Assembly (NCBI GenBank): GCA_029168955.1
Contig: JAPDOI010000038.1
Coordinates: 1,267,001-1,331,000 of the forward strand
Origin: Aplectana chamaeleonis
Taxonomy: Eukaryota > Nematoda > Chromadorea > Rhabditida > Cosmocercidae
Direction: 5' to 3'
DNA length: 64,000 nt
The notes under the pieces were generated by a model, which worked only from the letters and a program-made list of their open reading frames with translations, made no database searches and was not told the DNA's origin. Numbering within the stretch: position 1 is the first letter of the stretch; each line of letters opens with the position of its first letter. This document shows, piece by piece, positions 24,601 through 37,300 of the stretch. Both the position numbers and the translations under genes were made by a program.

Positions 24601-25245
24601 AATCACCACTGAGGTGGAGTACCCGGCCGCCGAGTGTGCAGAAAGCCGCACTGAATCCAGCTACAGCCAACTCTTTCCTTCATGGCATGATTCCCAGCAG
24701 GCGCAATGGATCCCGCGAAGTTACTAACGGCAGAGAGTCCTAAAATAGAGCGCTCAACTACTCAATGACCCAATATGTGATCCTAATCTTGAAACTTTCA
24801 TCACCCTAAAGAATGTCAAAATATCTAGTTTCTTAAAATTGTGACTGGTACTGCAGCATACATTTCCGGCCAATGCCCATAAGCCCGGAAAAAGAAAGAA
24901 AATAAACAATATTCTTCCTCTCCATCACTCAATGCAAGGCTGAGCATGCTGTCAGAAGCCAACTTGTGGTGATAAGGCTGGCATCAGTGATCGACATAGA
25001 AATATTGAATGCGTAGAAGTAGGTGTGAGTAGGAATGGGATCAAAGCTACACAAGGTTTCAGCTACCGCGACAGCTCTACTAAGCAAATGTGTGGCCGCG
25101 TATCTCAAGCAATCATCATGTGTTTAAACTAGCGTTGTGTGGCGTGGCGTGTGTAGGTAGTGAACGGACTTAGCTGGCTTGTGTGAAGGGACAGTTGTAG
25201 GTAGCACAAGTAGTTGAATATGGTGTTTGTGGTAGTGGTGTGTAC
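21691..25245. other. Unassigned interval
   Basis: This is intronic DNA without recognised genes. CAG/GCA-rich tracts occur at about 21,890-21,910 and 22,505-22,555 (AGCAACAGCAGCAGC). They raise coding-like scores in several frames but show no domain. Confidence 0.35.
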
Positions 25246-25395
25246 CTCTTGTGTAGGGTGCTGTGGACTGCTGGGTTGTGACGTAGACGGTGTCGGTTCA
25301 GGTCCACTGCCGTTCGACGCGACACTGCCAGTTGAATCGCTCGTCCTCAGTACGCCACTGATTCGCGTCACCATTTTCACAGCAGAGATCGCGGC
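25246..25395 (-). CDS. unc-43: unc-43 variable linker exon
   Basis: Exactly 50 codons, phase 0 at both ends. The peptide starts [20 protein letters not shown], continues [20 protein letters not shown] and ends HPTQE before GTACAC. From memory, C. elegans UNC-43 isoforms carry a very similar [23 protein letters not shown] linker after KLK, and this exon follows KLK in phase. The acceptor (TTCTGAAAG) is weak for a nematode. The S/T/P-rich linker lies between the calmodulin-binding helix and the hub and is the main site of isoform variation. Confidence 0.85.
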
Positions 25396-28300
25396 CTTTC
25401 AGAACGTCACAATTCAGGTGAGAGAAGAGATCTATCATTTACGAAACACACAACATGATACAATCATAGGAGGCTATATATATAGTAGTAGGTGTGAAAA
25501 TATATGAGAGAAGCTGTCTCAAGAGTAACGCACTCCGACCGCCTATGGCGACATGCTTGATTGCATGGGATAAGATGAGTTCAAGGTAAGGCGACTGGCA
25601 AAGTCGTCCCGATCTAACCTCACTCCGCAACCTATAATCGCCCTCTTCACCCTCGGTTTAATGGGTTTCCAGTAATGTTGCTGCTCAACAATGGTTACGC
25701 GATTTCGTAGGCAGAGTCGAGTTGTCGCCTGCCCACCATTCTTGCCTACACACACGGAAACTATGTAAACTCTGACAAGGAAACTACTATTAGTCAGCCT
25801 AGCCATTCCAAATGAAATATACTTTTCTAGAACCACTTTTGAACGAAGATTTCGAATATGCCCTTCCCAGCTTCCAAGAAGCACTCTGAAAAAGTTATAG
25901 GCGCTCCCCTCCCCCTGATTTTCAAACCCAATGTACCTTTCAAAACGCGCAGGAGTCTTTGAAAACCCTAGAAACGGACCTCCTAATCATGTTCAGTGCC
26001 CACAACAACCTCCGTTAGCAAAATTAGGATGCAAGCACATCTTTCGAACTTTTCTTACCACATTAATTCTTGAACAGCTGATGTATCGGCTATCCCTATG
26101 TCACTCATGCCTCAGTACCAGTTGTATACATATACACAATGACTCAGATATTATAACCGGTCGGACCGACAGCGCCAAAAGGCCCTCCGGGATTACTGCG
26201 GGAGCATGGTGGGCGGATCACGGAAAGCGTAAGAATTGCCGGGCGGGTAGCGGTACTATGCGAACTCGTCGGTCGGAATGAGGGCAAGCCCTGCAATTTC
26301 GGTAGGATCGCGCGCCGATGTAAATTCGTCGGTCGGTTCGCGGGCAGCACAACAACCGGCGGTCACATTTCGGGAACAAAACTGCTCCTGTTTGAGACGT
26401 CTATGAACTAGCGACACAAACGACCACGACTTATTGCCTTTCAGGCGTGCCAAAGATCAATTTGCTCATTGAGTTTCTCTGGTGCGCTAACGCTAGCTTC
26501 CTCTCTGTTACAAATAAACAGAGACTAATGGACACAAGTGTCCTCTATTCAGGGTGAGTGTATAACGAGATATACTACGCGTACCACTTGCAACACCGGT
26601 CGGACCGAGGGTAACCGGTGGACCCAACAGCACCCACCGCGCGATCCGACCGCCACTGTTGCGGATTGCGACTAACCCTCGTGGAAGGCACCATTGTGTC
26701 AGGCCTTACGCCTTAGCCAGGCGACATGGGGAGCTGCCGGCGTGGCGCCCGTCGCAGTACTCTGCGCCTCTGCCTCAGCCGGCTCCGCCTCGCCTATCCC
26801 TCCGTGGCACTCTACCCCGGCACGGCGCATGTAGAGACGGCGCTCACCTTCTTCTTCTTCTTTGCAGCCACATTGAGGGTTTTGTCATAGGTTGAGGAAC
26901 TGGGCGACCAGTAACGGATTCGTCCATAAGTCCATTACGGTCAGCGTGGTAGGTCTCTCCGGACAGTTGAATAAATGTGCGGTATCGTGGCCGATGGTAC
27001 CGCAGTCCGGGCACACATCAGATTTACTGCTGTCAATCCTGCTGACATAAGACATTAGCATTGTAGAGTGACCACAGCGTAATGATGCGAGCGTGCACCT
27101 GGCCCTTCTACCGAGTTGAGCCTCGGATGTGCAGACTTGGGGCGGCACTACCCCCAATATGGGATTTACCGCCGCCTTTTCCAGATGACACCCTACGAAC
27201 TGTGTGTGCTCCTCGCGCAACAGACGGAGTCGTTCTTGCTGTGAGTCGTGCCATCTCTGCAGATTGACTTTGCTGGGAGCATCGGCGAATGGCTTTCTGA
27301 TCTTTCTTTCTCTGACGGGGTTTAGCACTCTCCAAGAGGGGTGATTTGTTTGTTTGACAATGTTGATAAAAAATTGTTGGGCCTGGAGCTCACAGTGCTC
27401 CCTTACTGGTAATAAGCGGGTCTCAGCATGCAAGTGATCGACCGGGGAACTTCTTGCACACCCGGTGGCGATTCGAAGAGCCGCATTCTGTATGCGTTGC
27501 ATCTTAGTCCAAGAGGATTCCGAAACTAGATGCTGCCAAACTGGGGCGCCGTATTCCAGTGCAGGCTGGAGAATAGCCTTATACGTTGTAATAATGGTTT
27601 CTTTGCTACTACCCCATGTTGTACCGCCCAGGGCTCTAAGCACGTTAAGCTTCGCTTTAACGATAGCCTGCTTCTGTTCCGTGTTCTTATGGAATTTGAG
27701 CGATGGATCGAGTACGAGTCCGAGAAGTTTTGGGAAGCGGGCGGCAGGCAAACGATCTCCATTCCATACGACATACGGATGTGCGCTGTGTTCAGATGGG
27801 TCCGTTGTGAGTACGGATACCGATGACTTTGACGCAGAGATCTTCAGCAGTTTGCGGTCGAAGAAGCTTTCAGTGCGGTCAAGTACCCGTTAATCTTAGC
27901 GGCGGTCACATTTATGTCCCGATCACGACACAAGACAGTCATATCATCAGCGTAAGCGACCACCTTGACATCTTGGGGTGGGGCGGGCATATCTTCGAGG
28001 TACAGACTGAAGAGAGCAGGCGACAATGGACCGCCCTGTGGGACTCCAGCTGCAATCGGAATGCTGTTTGAGACATGATTCTGGAACATCACTCTAGCCC
28101 GTCTTCCCTTAGTGAATGCAGCTATCCAGCGCTTTTGCCATGGCGGGATTGATGACTCCAGTAAGTTGTTTGATAAGATACCAAGATTCACTGTGTCGAA
28201 AGCCTTAGTGAGATCCAAGGCAACTGCTGGTTCTTTCCGGCTTATACGCGTTGAAACCATCAATTGCATAGCTCGTAATTTCTAACAAAGCTGTCGTGGT

Positions 28301-31300
28301 GGAATGCATTTTCTGAATCCATGCTGAAACACCTGTCTCTCGTTGTGCTCGGCCAGGTCTTTGACGATCAGCTTTTCAGCTACTTTAGCAAAAGAAGACA
28401 ACAAGCTAATGGGCCGATATCCCTTGACTGAAGCTTGGGGCTTGCCAGGCTTGGGCAGCGGAACGACGTTTGCCATCTTCCAATCTGCGGGATAGTACAC
28501 GACATGAACGAGGAGTTTATCACATCAGTGAGGAGCGGTAGTAAGTCCGTGGGTATCTCCTACAAGACAGCAGGACAACTCCCATCAGGACCAATAGCTC
28601 TAGAGTTCCGCATTTCCTTTATAATCTTCTCAATTTGCGTCGTAGTAAACGCTTCGGCCGTGCTCACAAGCGGGAGGCGGCACAGCTCTCTTACAGTCAC
28701 TCTATTCTGCGGACCTCGTTTAGCACTGGTGATGAAAAAACTTTTCCCGAGCGCATAAGCGGCTTCGCTTTCCTGATTTGAATACGCCGTTGTCGAATTC
28801 GATAGTGGAGACGGTGGCGGGTGAGCTTTTACCGAAAGCTTCCGTAAAACCTTCCAAGTAGCTGAACTGTCCGTCTTAAAGTCCATCTGTCCGGTGGACT
28901 TTCTCCCACTCTTCTTTCTTGTGTCTGTCCAAATCCTTTTTGATCTCACTGTCAAGCTCAGCAACCACGGGGTCCAGATGATTAACCGCTCTCTCGCATC
29001 TCTCGTTCTAATTTTGTCGAGGATTTCCCTGTTGACATTTGGATAGAACGTCTTGACGCGACCGATAGGGATAGCCGCATCCATGGCCTTGCGGATTGCA
29101 TCAGATAGATGGCACTCCTTCTGGTGCACGCTTCCATTCCACGGGTAATCTGCCGATACGCGGAGCGCAACTTCACTGAACAGGCGCCAGTCTGCTCGGC
29201 CTAAATTAAGATAAGAACGTTGGCGAACACCAGAAAAGGGAGCGAGAGAATTGGATAGATCGATGTGGACAAAGACAGGAACGTGGTCACTTGGCAGAGT
29301 AGTCGAGGTAGACCATGAGCAGCAGCTAGAAAGGTTGGACGAGAGAAGAGATATGTCTGGGCTAGAAGATCGGCCGCTGGCAGGGAGACGAGTGGGCTGA
29401 TCATCATTTAAAATGACCAGGTCGCACTCATCTGCCCATTCTTCGACGTCATTTCCTCTAACATCAGGACCGAGAGACGAGCAAAAGGTGTGAGCGTTGA
29501 AATCACCCCGCGAAAACGACCGAGGATGAGAGGGAGCAGTCGCTCAGCTGCTTGAGAAGTGGGATAGGATTGGTAAGATGAAGGGCACGAAGTTGTAGGT
29601 GGAATGTATATGTTGAAAAGAGAAAGGGGTGTTTTTAGGGGAGATGGATTGGGAGGTACTGAGAGTACCGTCCGTGGGGAAAGTGTGGGAATGAGGTGTG
29701 AGGGAAGTGAAGATAGAACGAAAGTAGAGACTCCACCGCCGAGAGATGACCTTGGAGCATGGTAAGAAGTATAGCCTGGGATATTGGGATGAGGATAGGT
29801 AGGGGATGGAGAGAGCTTGGTTTCTTGAACCATGATCACGTCTGGATGGTAAGTACGGGCAAAGAGAGAGTTCAGAAAGCTTGGCACGAAGGCCGTTTAG
29901 ATTGATATGCACAATGGAAAGGGGGCGAGTTGAAATAGAGGAATCTGAGATGGAAGGTGAGGAGCATAACACACAACGAAAAGATGAGTTATGATGCCTC
30001 ACAGAACTGAGACCCGAACAGGAGAGATGCACCCACCTTTGGCATCCGAAGCACTGGACGCTGGTATGTCTCCAGTTTACATCCTCTCCGCACGTGGCGC
30101 ATTGGTACTTCTGAGCGGGTCCAGGATTCCTCTCCACGCCGGCCCTTTGCAGGAGAATCCGAAGGAGAGTTGCGGCCGGCCAGCACCTCTCCCATGACAA
30201 AAACCCTCTTTGTGGAGGGGATGACGTCGGTTTGCACGGAGGCGATCTTCTTTCCTCCACACTGCCACGGCACGAACGTACGACATCTCGGCAGCGGCGC
30301 TCACCTCCTCTGACATAAGTCATGCTTATCCAGCCCGGAAGCTCAAGCACTGCCAGCCGTTGGTGTTCCTGTCTACACTGGTGTGGACAGTGACACCGCA
30401 CCTGGTGCTTCTAATGCCACACCGCGGTGGCGGGCGAAAAGGCCAAGTCCGGGTTCAATACCCGGATCATCCGCAGTCTGGCAGCGAGGCAGCTGGTCGC
30501 CTCCAGCAGCGATGCACCGCTGCTGTTGAGGAATCCGGCCTAGCGTCAACTAGGTGTCAGGTGCAAGCTCACACCTAAGACATGCCTCAACGAAGGTAAA
30601 GGAAAGCCAGAACAATCCCACCAGGCGCCTGTATTCGGTGATCTAGTATTCCCGACATCCGCCATTGATTTAGAATCCGAAACGCGCCCCCAAGGAATTG
30701 GAAGGATCTTAGGTACCCCAGGTATTCAAGGTTATAAGGATAAAACAGTATACCATGTTTTCAATTATTTTGTTTATCATTTGTGTTTGCGTACGGCGTT
30801 TACCGCTTACAGCAATTCCGTGCCAGTTTGAACTCTGTTAAATCTTCATGCCACCGCTGGCAGATGGACAGGGGTAAGATGCGGAGGTCGCCCGAGGTCA
30901 TGGCGCGGCGATCCCTGCCTGCTTGGGTTAGGTCCGCTACTCTGCTCAGCCCAGTAGGTTGGCTGTACGCGATTACCTGTGACGGGTTTCGACTGTGGCT
31001 TCTAGACCAACGGCCAATGCCTCGAAGTTAGACCGGGGGTGTGAACAAAGCCGATGAGGAGCTTCGTCGTGGCCATAGTACGACCACATGTGGTCATACT
31101 CCAACTTGTCGATGGACGCGGTACTATTGCGCCCGCGACAGCCACCGTCCCGCGACAGCCACCGTCCCGCGACAGCCACCGTCCCGCGATCAGCCCGGCA
31201 ATATGTCTATGCCGGGCTGATGCCAGGACATAGGCGTTCAGGTAACGGGGTGGAGGCTGGTCGGCCCGTCATGCGTCCGCGATCCGACCGGTGTATATAC

Positions 31301-34300
31301 CTAAAGAGTCGAATGTTCCTGACTGGTTTCAACGAGACTGACGTCATTATGGCTTGGTACAACCCTAGTCTTGATACAAGGGTGATATATCTCTCGCAGG
31401 ACAGCCTCCCCTTCTGGAATTCACCGCCCGCACTCAGCCGTGACTATTGAGACAGCACGATGTGGTAGATCAAAGAGAGAATTATAAGAGACTCAAAGGC
31501 AAACCGAGGAAAGTATAGATAGGATAGATAGAGCGCAGCTACGTTCATACATCCAATCATTCATTCATTCCATCAAACAATCATCTTCGTCATGCAGCAG
31601 TTCAAAGGCAAGGCATTCTGATTATTAAGAAAGAAGGGAGTACATCACATCAACCACGTTCAGACGAAGAAAAAACTCAAAAAATAGGGGAGAACGCCCG
31701 CATGCGATAAGTGAACCGGCAAGACCTCTCTGGGAGGAATTCTCAGCACACACAGAAGTCTAAGTACAGACCGACAGGAAGCCCCTGCACTACAGTAGCA
31801 GAGCAGAAGAAGAAGAAGAAGAAGAAGAAGAAGAAGAAGAAAAAGAAGAGGAAGAAGTTGACATGGAACTACAAAGAGGAAGGTCGAATGAGACCCACGT
31901 CGCCCATCATCCCCTATACTCCAGCAAACCCATTCAAAACGCCTTCCCTTACATAGTCTGCGTCAAAAATAGAGGCACTTTTGCAGCGAAATGTATACAC
32001 CATGTATCTCTGACAAACGCAGAGGAAGAAAAGGCAGTTACCACCGATAATCTAATGTATGCAAGTGTCAGAATTTTCGACTCAAACTACGTAAATATAA
32101 TACACTCTGTTTATAACGGAAAGCACAACTCATGGTCCGCCACTGGTCCTCAGCTACGGTAATTGACGCATTCTCGGCCGACCCCGGAATGCATAGACGA
32201 CCACGTCAGCGATCGATACGTCACTGCCACCACGTCTCTCCGCCGTCCAGCCGGAGTGGCATCGTAGGCGGGTCGGTGGCGGCAGTGATGCACCGATTGC
32301 TGACAGGGCCACGGATGCATGCAGGGGTCAACCGAGAAGGCATCGATTACCGTAGTAGAGGACCAGTGGCGGACCATGAGTTTGTGCACTCTGATATAAA
32401 TAGAGTATAGGATGCATACACACCAACGAGACGCAAATATACAAAATCAATAATGAAACTCAAGAAAAGGACGATTGTTCGCCGATCACAACGCATATGC
32501 ACAACTAGAGCTCTAACTACGTATCAAAGTTAAAATGAATGATTGAAGTAATTAGCAACCATCAAGAAAACAAGGATGGGCATGACTCGACACCTGCCCC
32601 CATTTTGAAGAAACACTGAGATTTTGCGCAGAATCTGCCTACCATGGTAGTAAACCCTTTGGAAGCAGGTTGCGAAGGAGAGTTCAGCCGCTGAACTCTG
32701 ATAGTTATTAGGTTGATGCAAAAGTTTTCGGACTTTTCAAGACCTTGAATAACAAACATTTAATTCAAAAACAAACAAGACTCACCCAACGAAATAATTT
32801 CCATCACATTCAAGGATCCTTCGCGAACGATTCGGCAGATCATGAATTCCCGACACGTAGAACTCTGGCTGCTTCGAGTCGAAGTACATATTCTTCTGCG
32901 GGCCATTTTGACTTCATCATTGTTAGTGAACTGTTTTCCATCCAGGAAGTGCTGCATCGAGCAGAACAGATGGTTGTTGGAAGGGGCAAGATCTGGACTA
33001 TATGGATGGTGAAGGAGGACTTCCCAGCCCAGTTCCAGCAGTTTCTGTTCGCTTAGTTCACGACAATGTTCGGCCACACATATCTCGGATAAAACGATAG
33101 AAACTGTTGGACCTGACTGGGAATTTCTTCCCCGCCCTCCATATAGCCCATATCTTGCTCCTTCCGGCTACTATCTGTTCCGCTCGATGCAGCACTTCCT
33201 GGATGGAAAACAATTCACTAACAATGACGAAGTCAAAATGGCCTTAGAAGAGTACTTCGACTCAAAACAGCCAGACTTCTACGCCTCGGGAATTCATGAT
33301 CTGCCTAATCGGTGGCGAAGGATCCTTGAATGTGATGGATATTGTTTTGTTGGGTGAGCCTTGTTTGTTTTCGAAATAAATGTTTTTTAAAGTCGTGAAA
33401 AGTCCGGCAACTTTTGCATCAACCTATTACAACCCACACTAGCTCGATATTAAAGGCACTGTTCGCGATAAAAACCGCTTTTCTGTTTTTTTGCCTATCT
33501 TGAAACCTGATTCCAATGATGCTTCTGGAATCGTATAAGACCTTCTGGGAATGGAGTTATGGTTCCTAAGAAATTGAGCTAGGGAAGCATGATGGACGAG
33601 TTGTCCGAGGCTGGTAACTTCCGTCTTTTGCAGCCAATGTATGCGAGCTAGCCTGAGTAAAGAGAGAAGTTGAGAATGAAGGGAAGAACGGGGCTTTTGA
33701 TCGGAAACCACCGCTCAACTCACTATTTCGAGGTTTCCTTTGTTCACGTCGAGGGGCGGGAAGGGGCCGGACTTGTCCAAAGCGGCGGAGTTTGCCCACT
33801 TTCCTAAGCCGTTTTGCGGCCCCGTGGGTAGCTTTTCGTCTCATTTTTTCGACGCTGTTCTGCTTTTGAGAGCCACGAGAAGCTCTTGTCATGAAAAGTT
33901 CGACGATGAAGTTTATCGCGAACAGTGCCTTTAATGGCAGCAAACACGATAGCGAAAGTGGTTGAGATAACGAGACTAGTGGACCCATCAGAGCCTGAAT
34001 TATACGGTAGCGCAAAAAATCTCCAGACGTACTGATTTTCGGAGAAAACCTTTTTCTACGTGTCTCAGCTCAGGCCTATCTCAGCGATACTTTAATATGT
34101 TCTAAGGCATCACAAATCGTCTATTACACATACTCAAAGTTGGATTCTGCATGTACAATTTGCCTAATATTGAGAATAACAACGATTTCGTGCCATCACG
34201 ACAGATTCAACCTATTTCCTCAGAACATGGTCATACAAATTTCAACACTAAAGCGGCCGTCGAAGATAGAGGAAAGTGCTCAATTTCGAGGTTTCGCAGT

Positions 34301-37300
34301 AATTTCTATACTGTTGTCCGAAATGGATGCCGAATTCGGATACTGTTGTCATTTTGAAATAATTTTGCGTCTTATAGCATGTTCCTAAGCTTTTTACCCG
34401 CTGTAATGCAACACTTTTTCTTTGAAAAAAAACGTGAAAATTTTCTCTCTTATTTGAACTTTCTCGTTTTCTGCTTAGCGGGGTAATTTCAGATGCGAAA
34501 TCCGAACTTGGCATCCCACTAGGACCGCTATGTTGAAATTGTGCTTTTTTACGCTCCCTGTATGTATAACACTTGTTGGCCATTACAAGACCTTTAGAAA
34601 CGACACTGTACATGTGCCATTGCACACAAGTTCTTCTCGAAAAAATTTTGAAAACGAATTCGGACGGAATCTTGAAGATTTCGCACCAGATATTCTGTTT
34701 TGGCCAAAAAATAGCCGCGAAGCAGCCCACCAAGCTCCGCAGCGGCTCCTGATGGGCTATTTCGCGGCTATTTCTCGGCTTTTCACAAACCGGGCAAGAA
34801 GTAACCGAGAAATAGCCAAATTAGAACCGGGAAATGACGAGAAGTTACCAAAAGTGACCAAGACGCAACCGTTGCCGACTCGCGGAGCCGCCAGCGGTTG
34901 GGCGGGGCCACCAGTGGCTGACCGATGTCCATTCACCTCGAATATGGGTAATTGAACCCATAAAGGTATTAACATCTGAACCATGCCTCTGGAATGCGTC
35001 GTATACTTACCAGGAGAGCACTATTTCTCGGCTTATTCGCGGCGAGCAGAGATTTCGCGGCTATTTCTCGGCCAAAACTCTCAAAGCATGTACCTCACTT
35101 CGACGCGAAAGACGAAAAGCAAAACTCATAAACCAGATAAGCATTGTCAATAAACAGCGCATGTCCCAGAAAGATTCTACGGCGTTTTTTTTTGAATACA
35201 TGAAAATTCAAATAATTGGAATTTTCTGTCAGAACTTTTAATAATTTTCCCTTTGAAGACCACTTCCTCTTCCGCAATGACCAATGGACAATTACTATTA
35301 TTTTTTCTGGATTTTTTATTGTCATATTTCGTTGGAATAGGCTAAATTTGTCACATTGCCGCGATATCCTTGATATTTTTCCATACAACAAAAACTGTGC
35401 CTTCAAAATTCAATTTTCACTACAGTGGGCATGGATCATAATGATACATTGCATTCCTCCTGATGCGTTGGCGCAAACTCGGTGCGCATTTGTTATAACA
35501 AACGTGCACCTGCATGAAATTTGCGCTAAAACACAACAAGGAAAGCAAAGTATCAGTATCAGCACATCAACTGCAAAAATCATCAATCTGCGAATTGTCG
35601 CAGCTAGGAGCGCGCGCGTGGAGCGTGCGGCGCGAAGACTTTATGGATAATCGATATCGCTCATCGCGGACTTTCGGGCGCTACTGTAACTATCAGAAAC
35701 ATAAACTAACAAATTTTTTTATTTTGAAGGCAGTGTTCACGATAATTTCACTTCCGATATCCCCACGGCTTACGGTAGGTCTGGTGCCCTACCTAGCAAG
35801 GCATGCTTAAAAAGGACACGATAGACGCGTTTTTAGCAAAAATAGGTCCGCTCTTATTTACGTTGATTTTTGAGCGTGGAGGAATTGACCGCTAGAAGGA
35901 TGATACCTATCAGTGCAATGAAGCGAACAGCTCACTTATCAGCACTTCCTTGACTTAATCACTCCTGTAATCTGAGTCTTCATTTTTTCACATCGAGGGG
36001 CGGATCTGGAGCACGCGGCGTGTCTGGGACACCAAAACGCTTGTTTGCAGCCGTTATTTTGCCGCTTCTGGCTCGTCTTCTACCGTTCTTTCGACACTGG
36101 GAGCCTAGGATCCTTCTCGCCTATCATTTCACTGTGGAAAGTCAACGAGGATAATCACCGTGAAGGCTGCCTTTAAGCTATCTCGGGCCGCCAAAGCGTG
36201 AGAACCCCGCCTATTTTTCCCAACCCCACCCCCTTAATGTTCAGAACGGTTATTTTTGGCACACTGTTAATGCTTCCAGCGGCGTTAGCGTTCTAGTATA
36301 GCGTGTACGAATCTATTAGCGTGGCTATCTTGACCACTTCCGCCAGCATGTATGCTGCCTCTTAACATTATAGATCGTCCCACTCCCCTCTCCCCAATTC
36401 GATACGGATTGCACGTAGGGCGAACTAATCTAACATCTGTTTTTTTAATAAATACAAAAGGTTGAGGGGGTATGACGCCGCAAGAAAATTCAGGATCAAA
36501 CGGGTGATATTCCGCGGGACAACGGGGGGACATAAAAAATCGAAAAAATTGGTAAGGGGACGTCAAAATTTTGGGGTAAAAAAATAATAACGCTGCCATT
36601 TTCCCTGAAATTTTGAACTGGTACACTCGACACGGGTAGAACTGATACCTTGCGTTTCTTATTGTGCGTTGGCGCAAACTCCGTGCGCATATGATACAGC
36701 TTAGGTGCACCAAGTTTGCGCCCACGCACAACATGGAACCGAAAGGATCGGTGCAATCCGTGCCGAGTGTGTATCGAGAACTGTTTCATTCTGGAGCGAA
36801 ATTCTGTTCCGCAAATGCGGACAACCGCTGTTACGATGTCTACAGTAATCGCGAAGCAAATCGAAAACTTCCTAAAAGAGGAAAGCTAATGTTCATACTC
36901 CCTAGGGCGAAATTGGGTGAAAAAGAGAAAATCGCGCAATATTCGGTGGCAAAAAAGTTCTAATGAACTGAACTATTTTGCTAAGAGAAGATATAACAAC
37001 AAAATACACGGTAGAATACATTCCACCGCGATTTTGAGTACAGAAACCTTGGCGTTGAACTAGTCAAAAAAGGTGTGACTGCACACAAAACTCGCGCTTT
37101 AAGTGTCTTATCAGCCGCGTTCAGTTTTCGTGATGCGACACGATGTCGTGTCGCGCAGTAGTTCAGGTCTGAACGTTGCGCGAATCCTGTGGGACTACGA
37201 GCAATCGCGTACGTACGCAATTTCGCGCAAACAAGCCACAGCAATTTTTCTATACTATAAGCATCTGTTGTTTTGTGTTTGTTCAAGCGCAAATGGTCCT

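Larger units (their letters stand above)
26850..30401 (-). mobile_element. Non-LTR retrotransposon (LINE), Jockey/CR1-like, frame-broken
   Basis: The minus strand carries, in LINE order, an N-terminal PHD-type zinc finger, an endonuclease, a reverse transcriptase with YADD, and a C-terminal CCHC-like motif. The segments fall in different frames, so the element is defective. The 3' end is near 26,850, where the minus strand reads (AAG)n. It lies sense to unc-43 in intron 9, the largest confirmed intron. The 5' border is not defined; GC-rich DNA continues to about 31.3 kb. Confidence 0.92.

Noticed and set aside
30440..30480. tRNA T-arm-like CCGGGTTCAATACCCGG
   Set aside because: The stem-loop is perfect, but no matching acceptor, D or anticodon arm lies upstream at the right distance.
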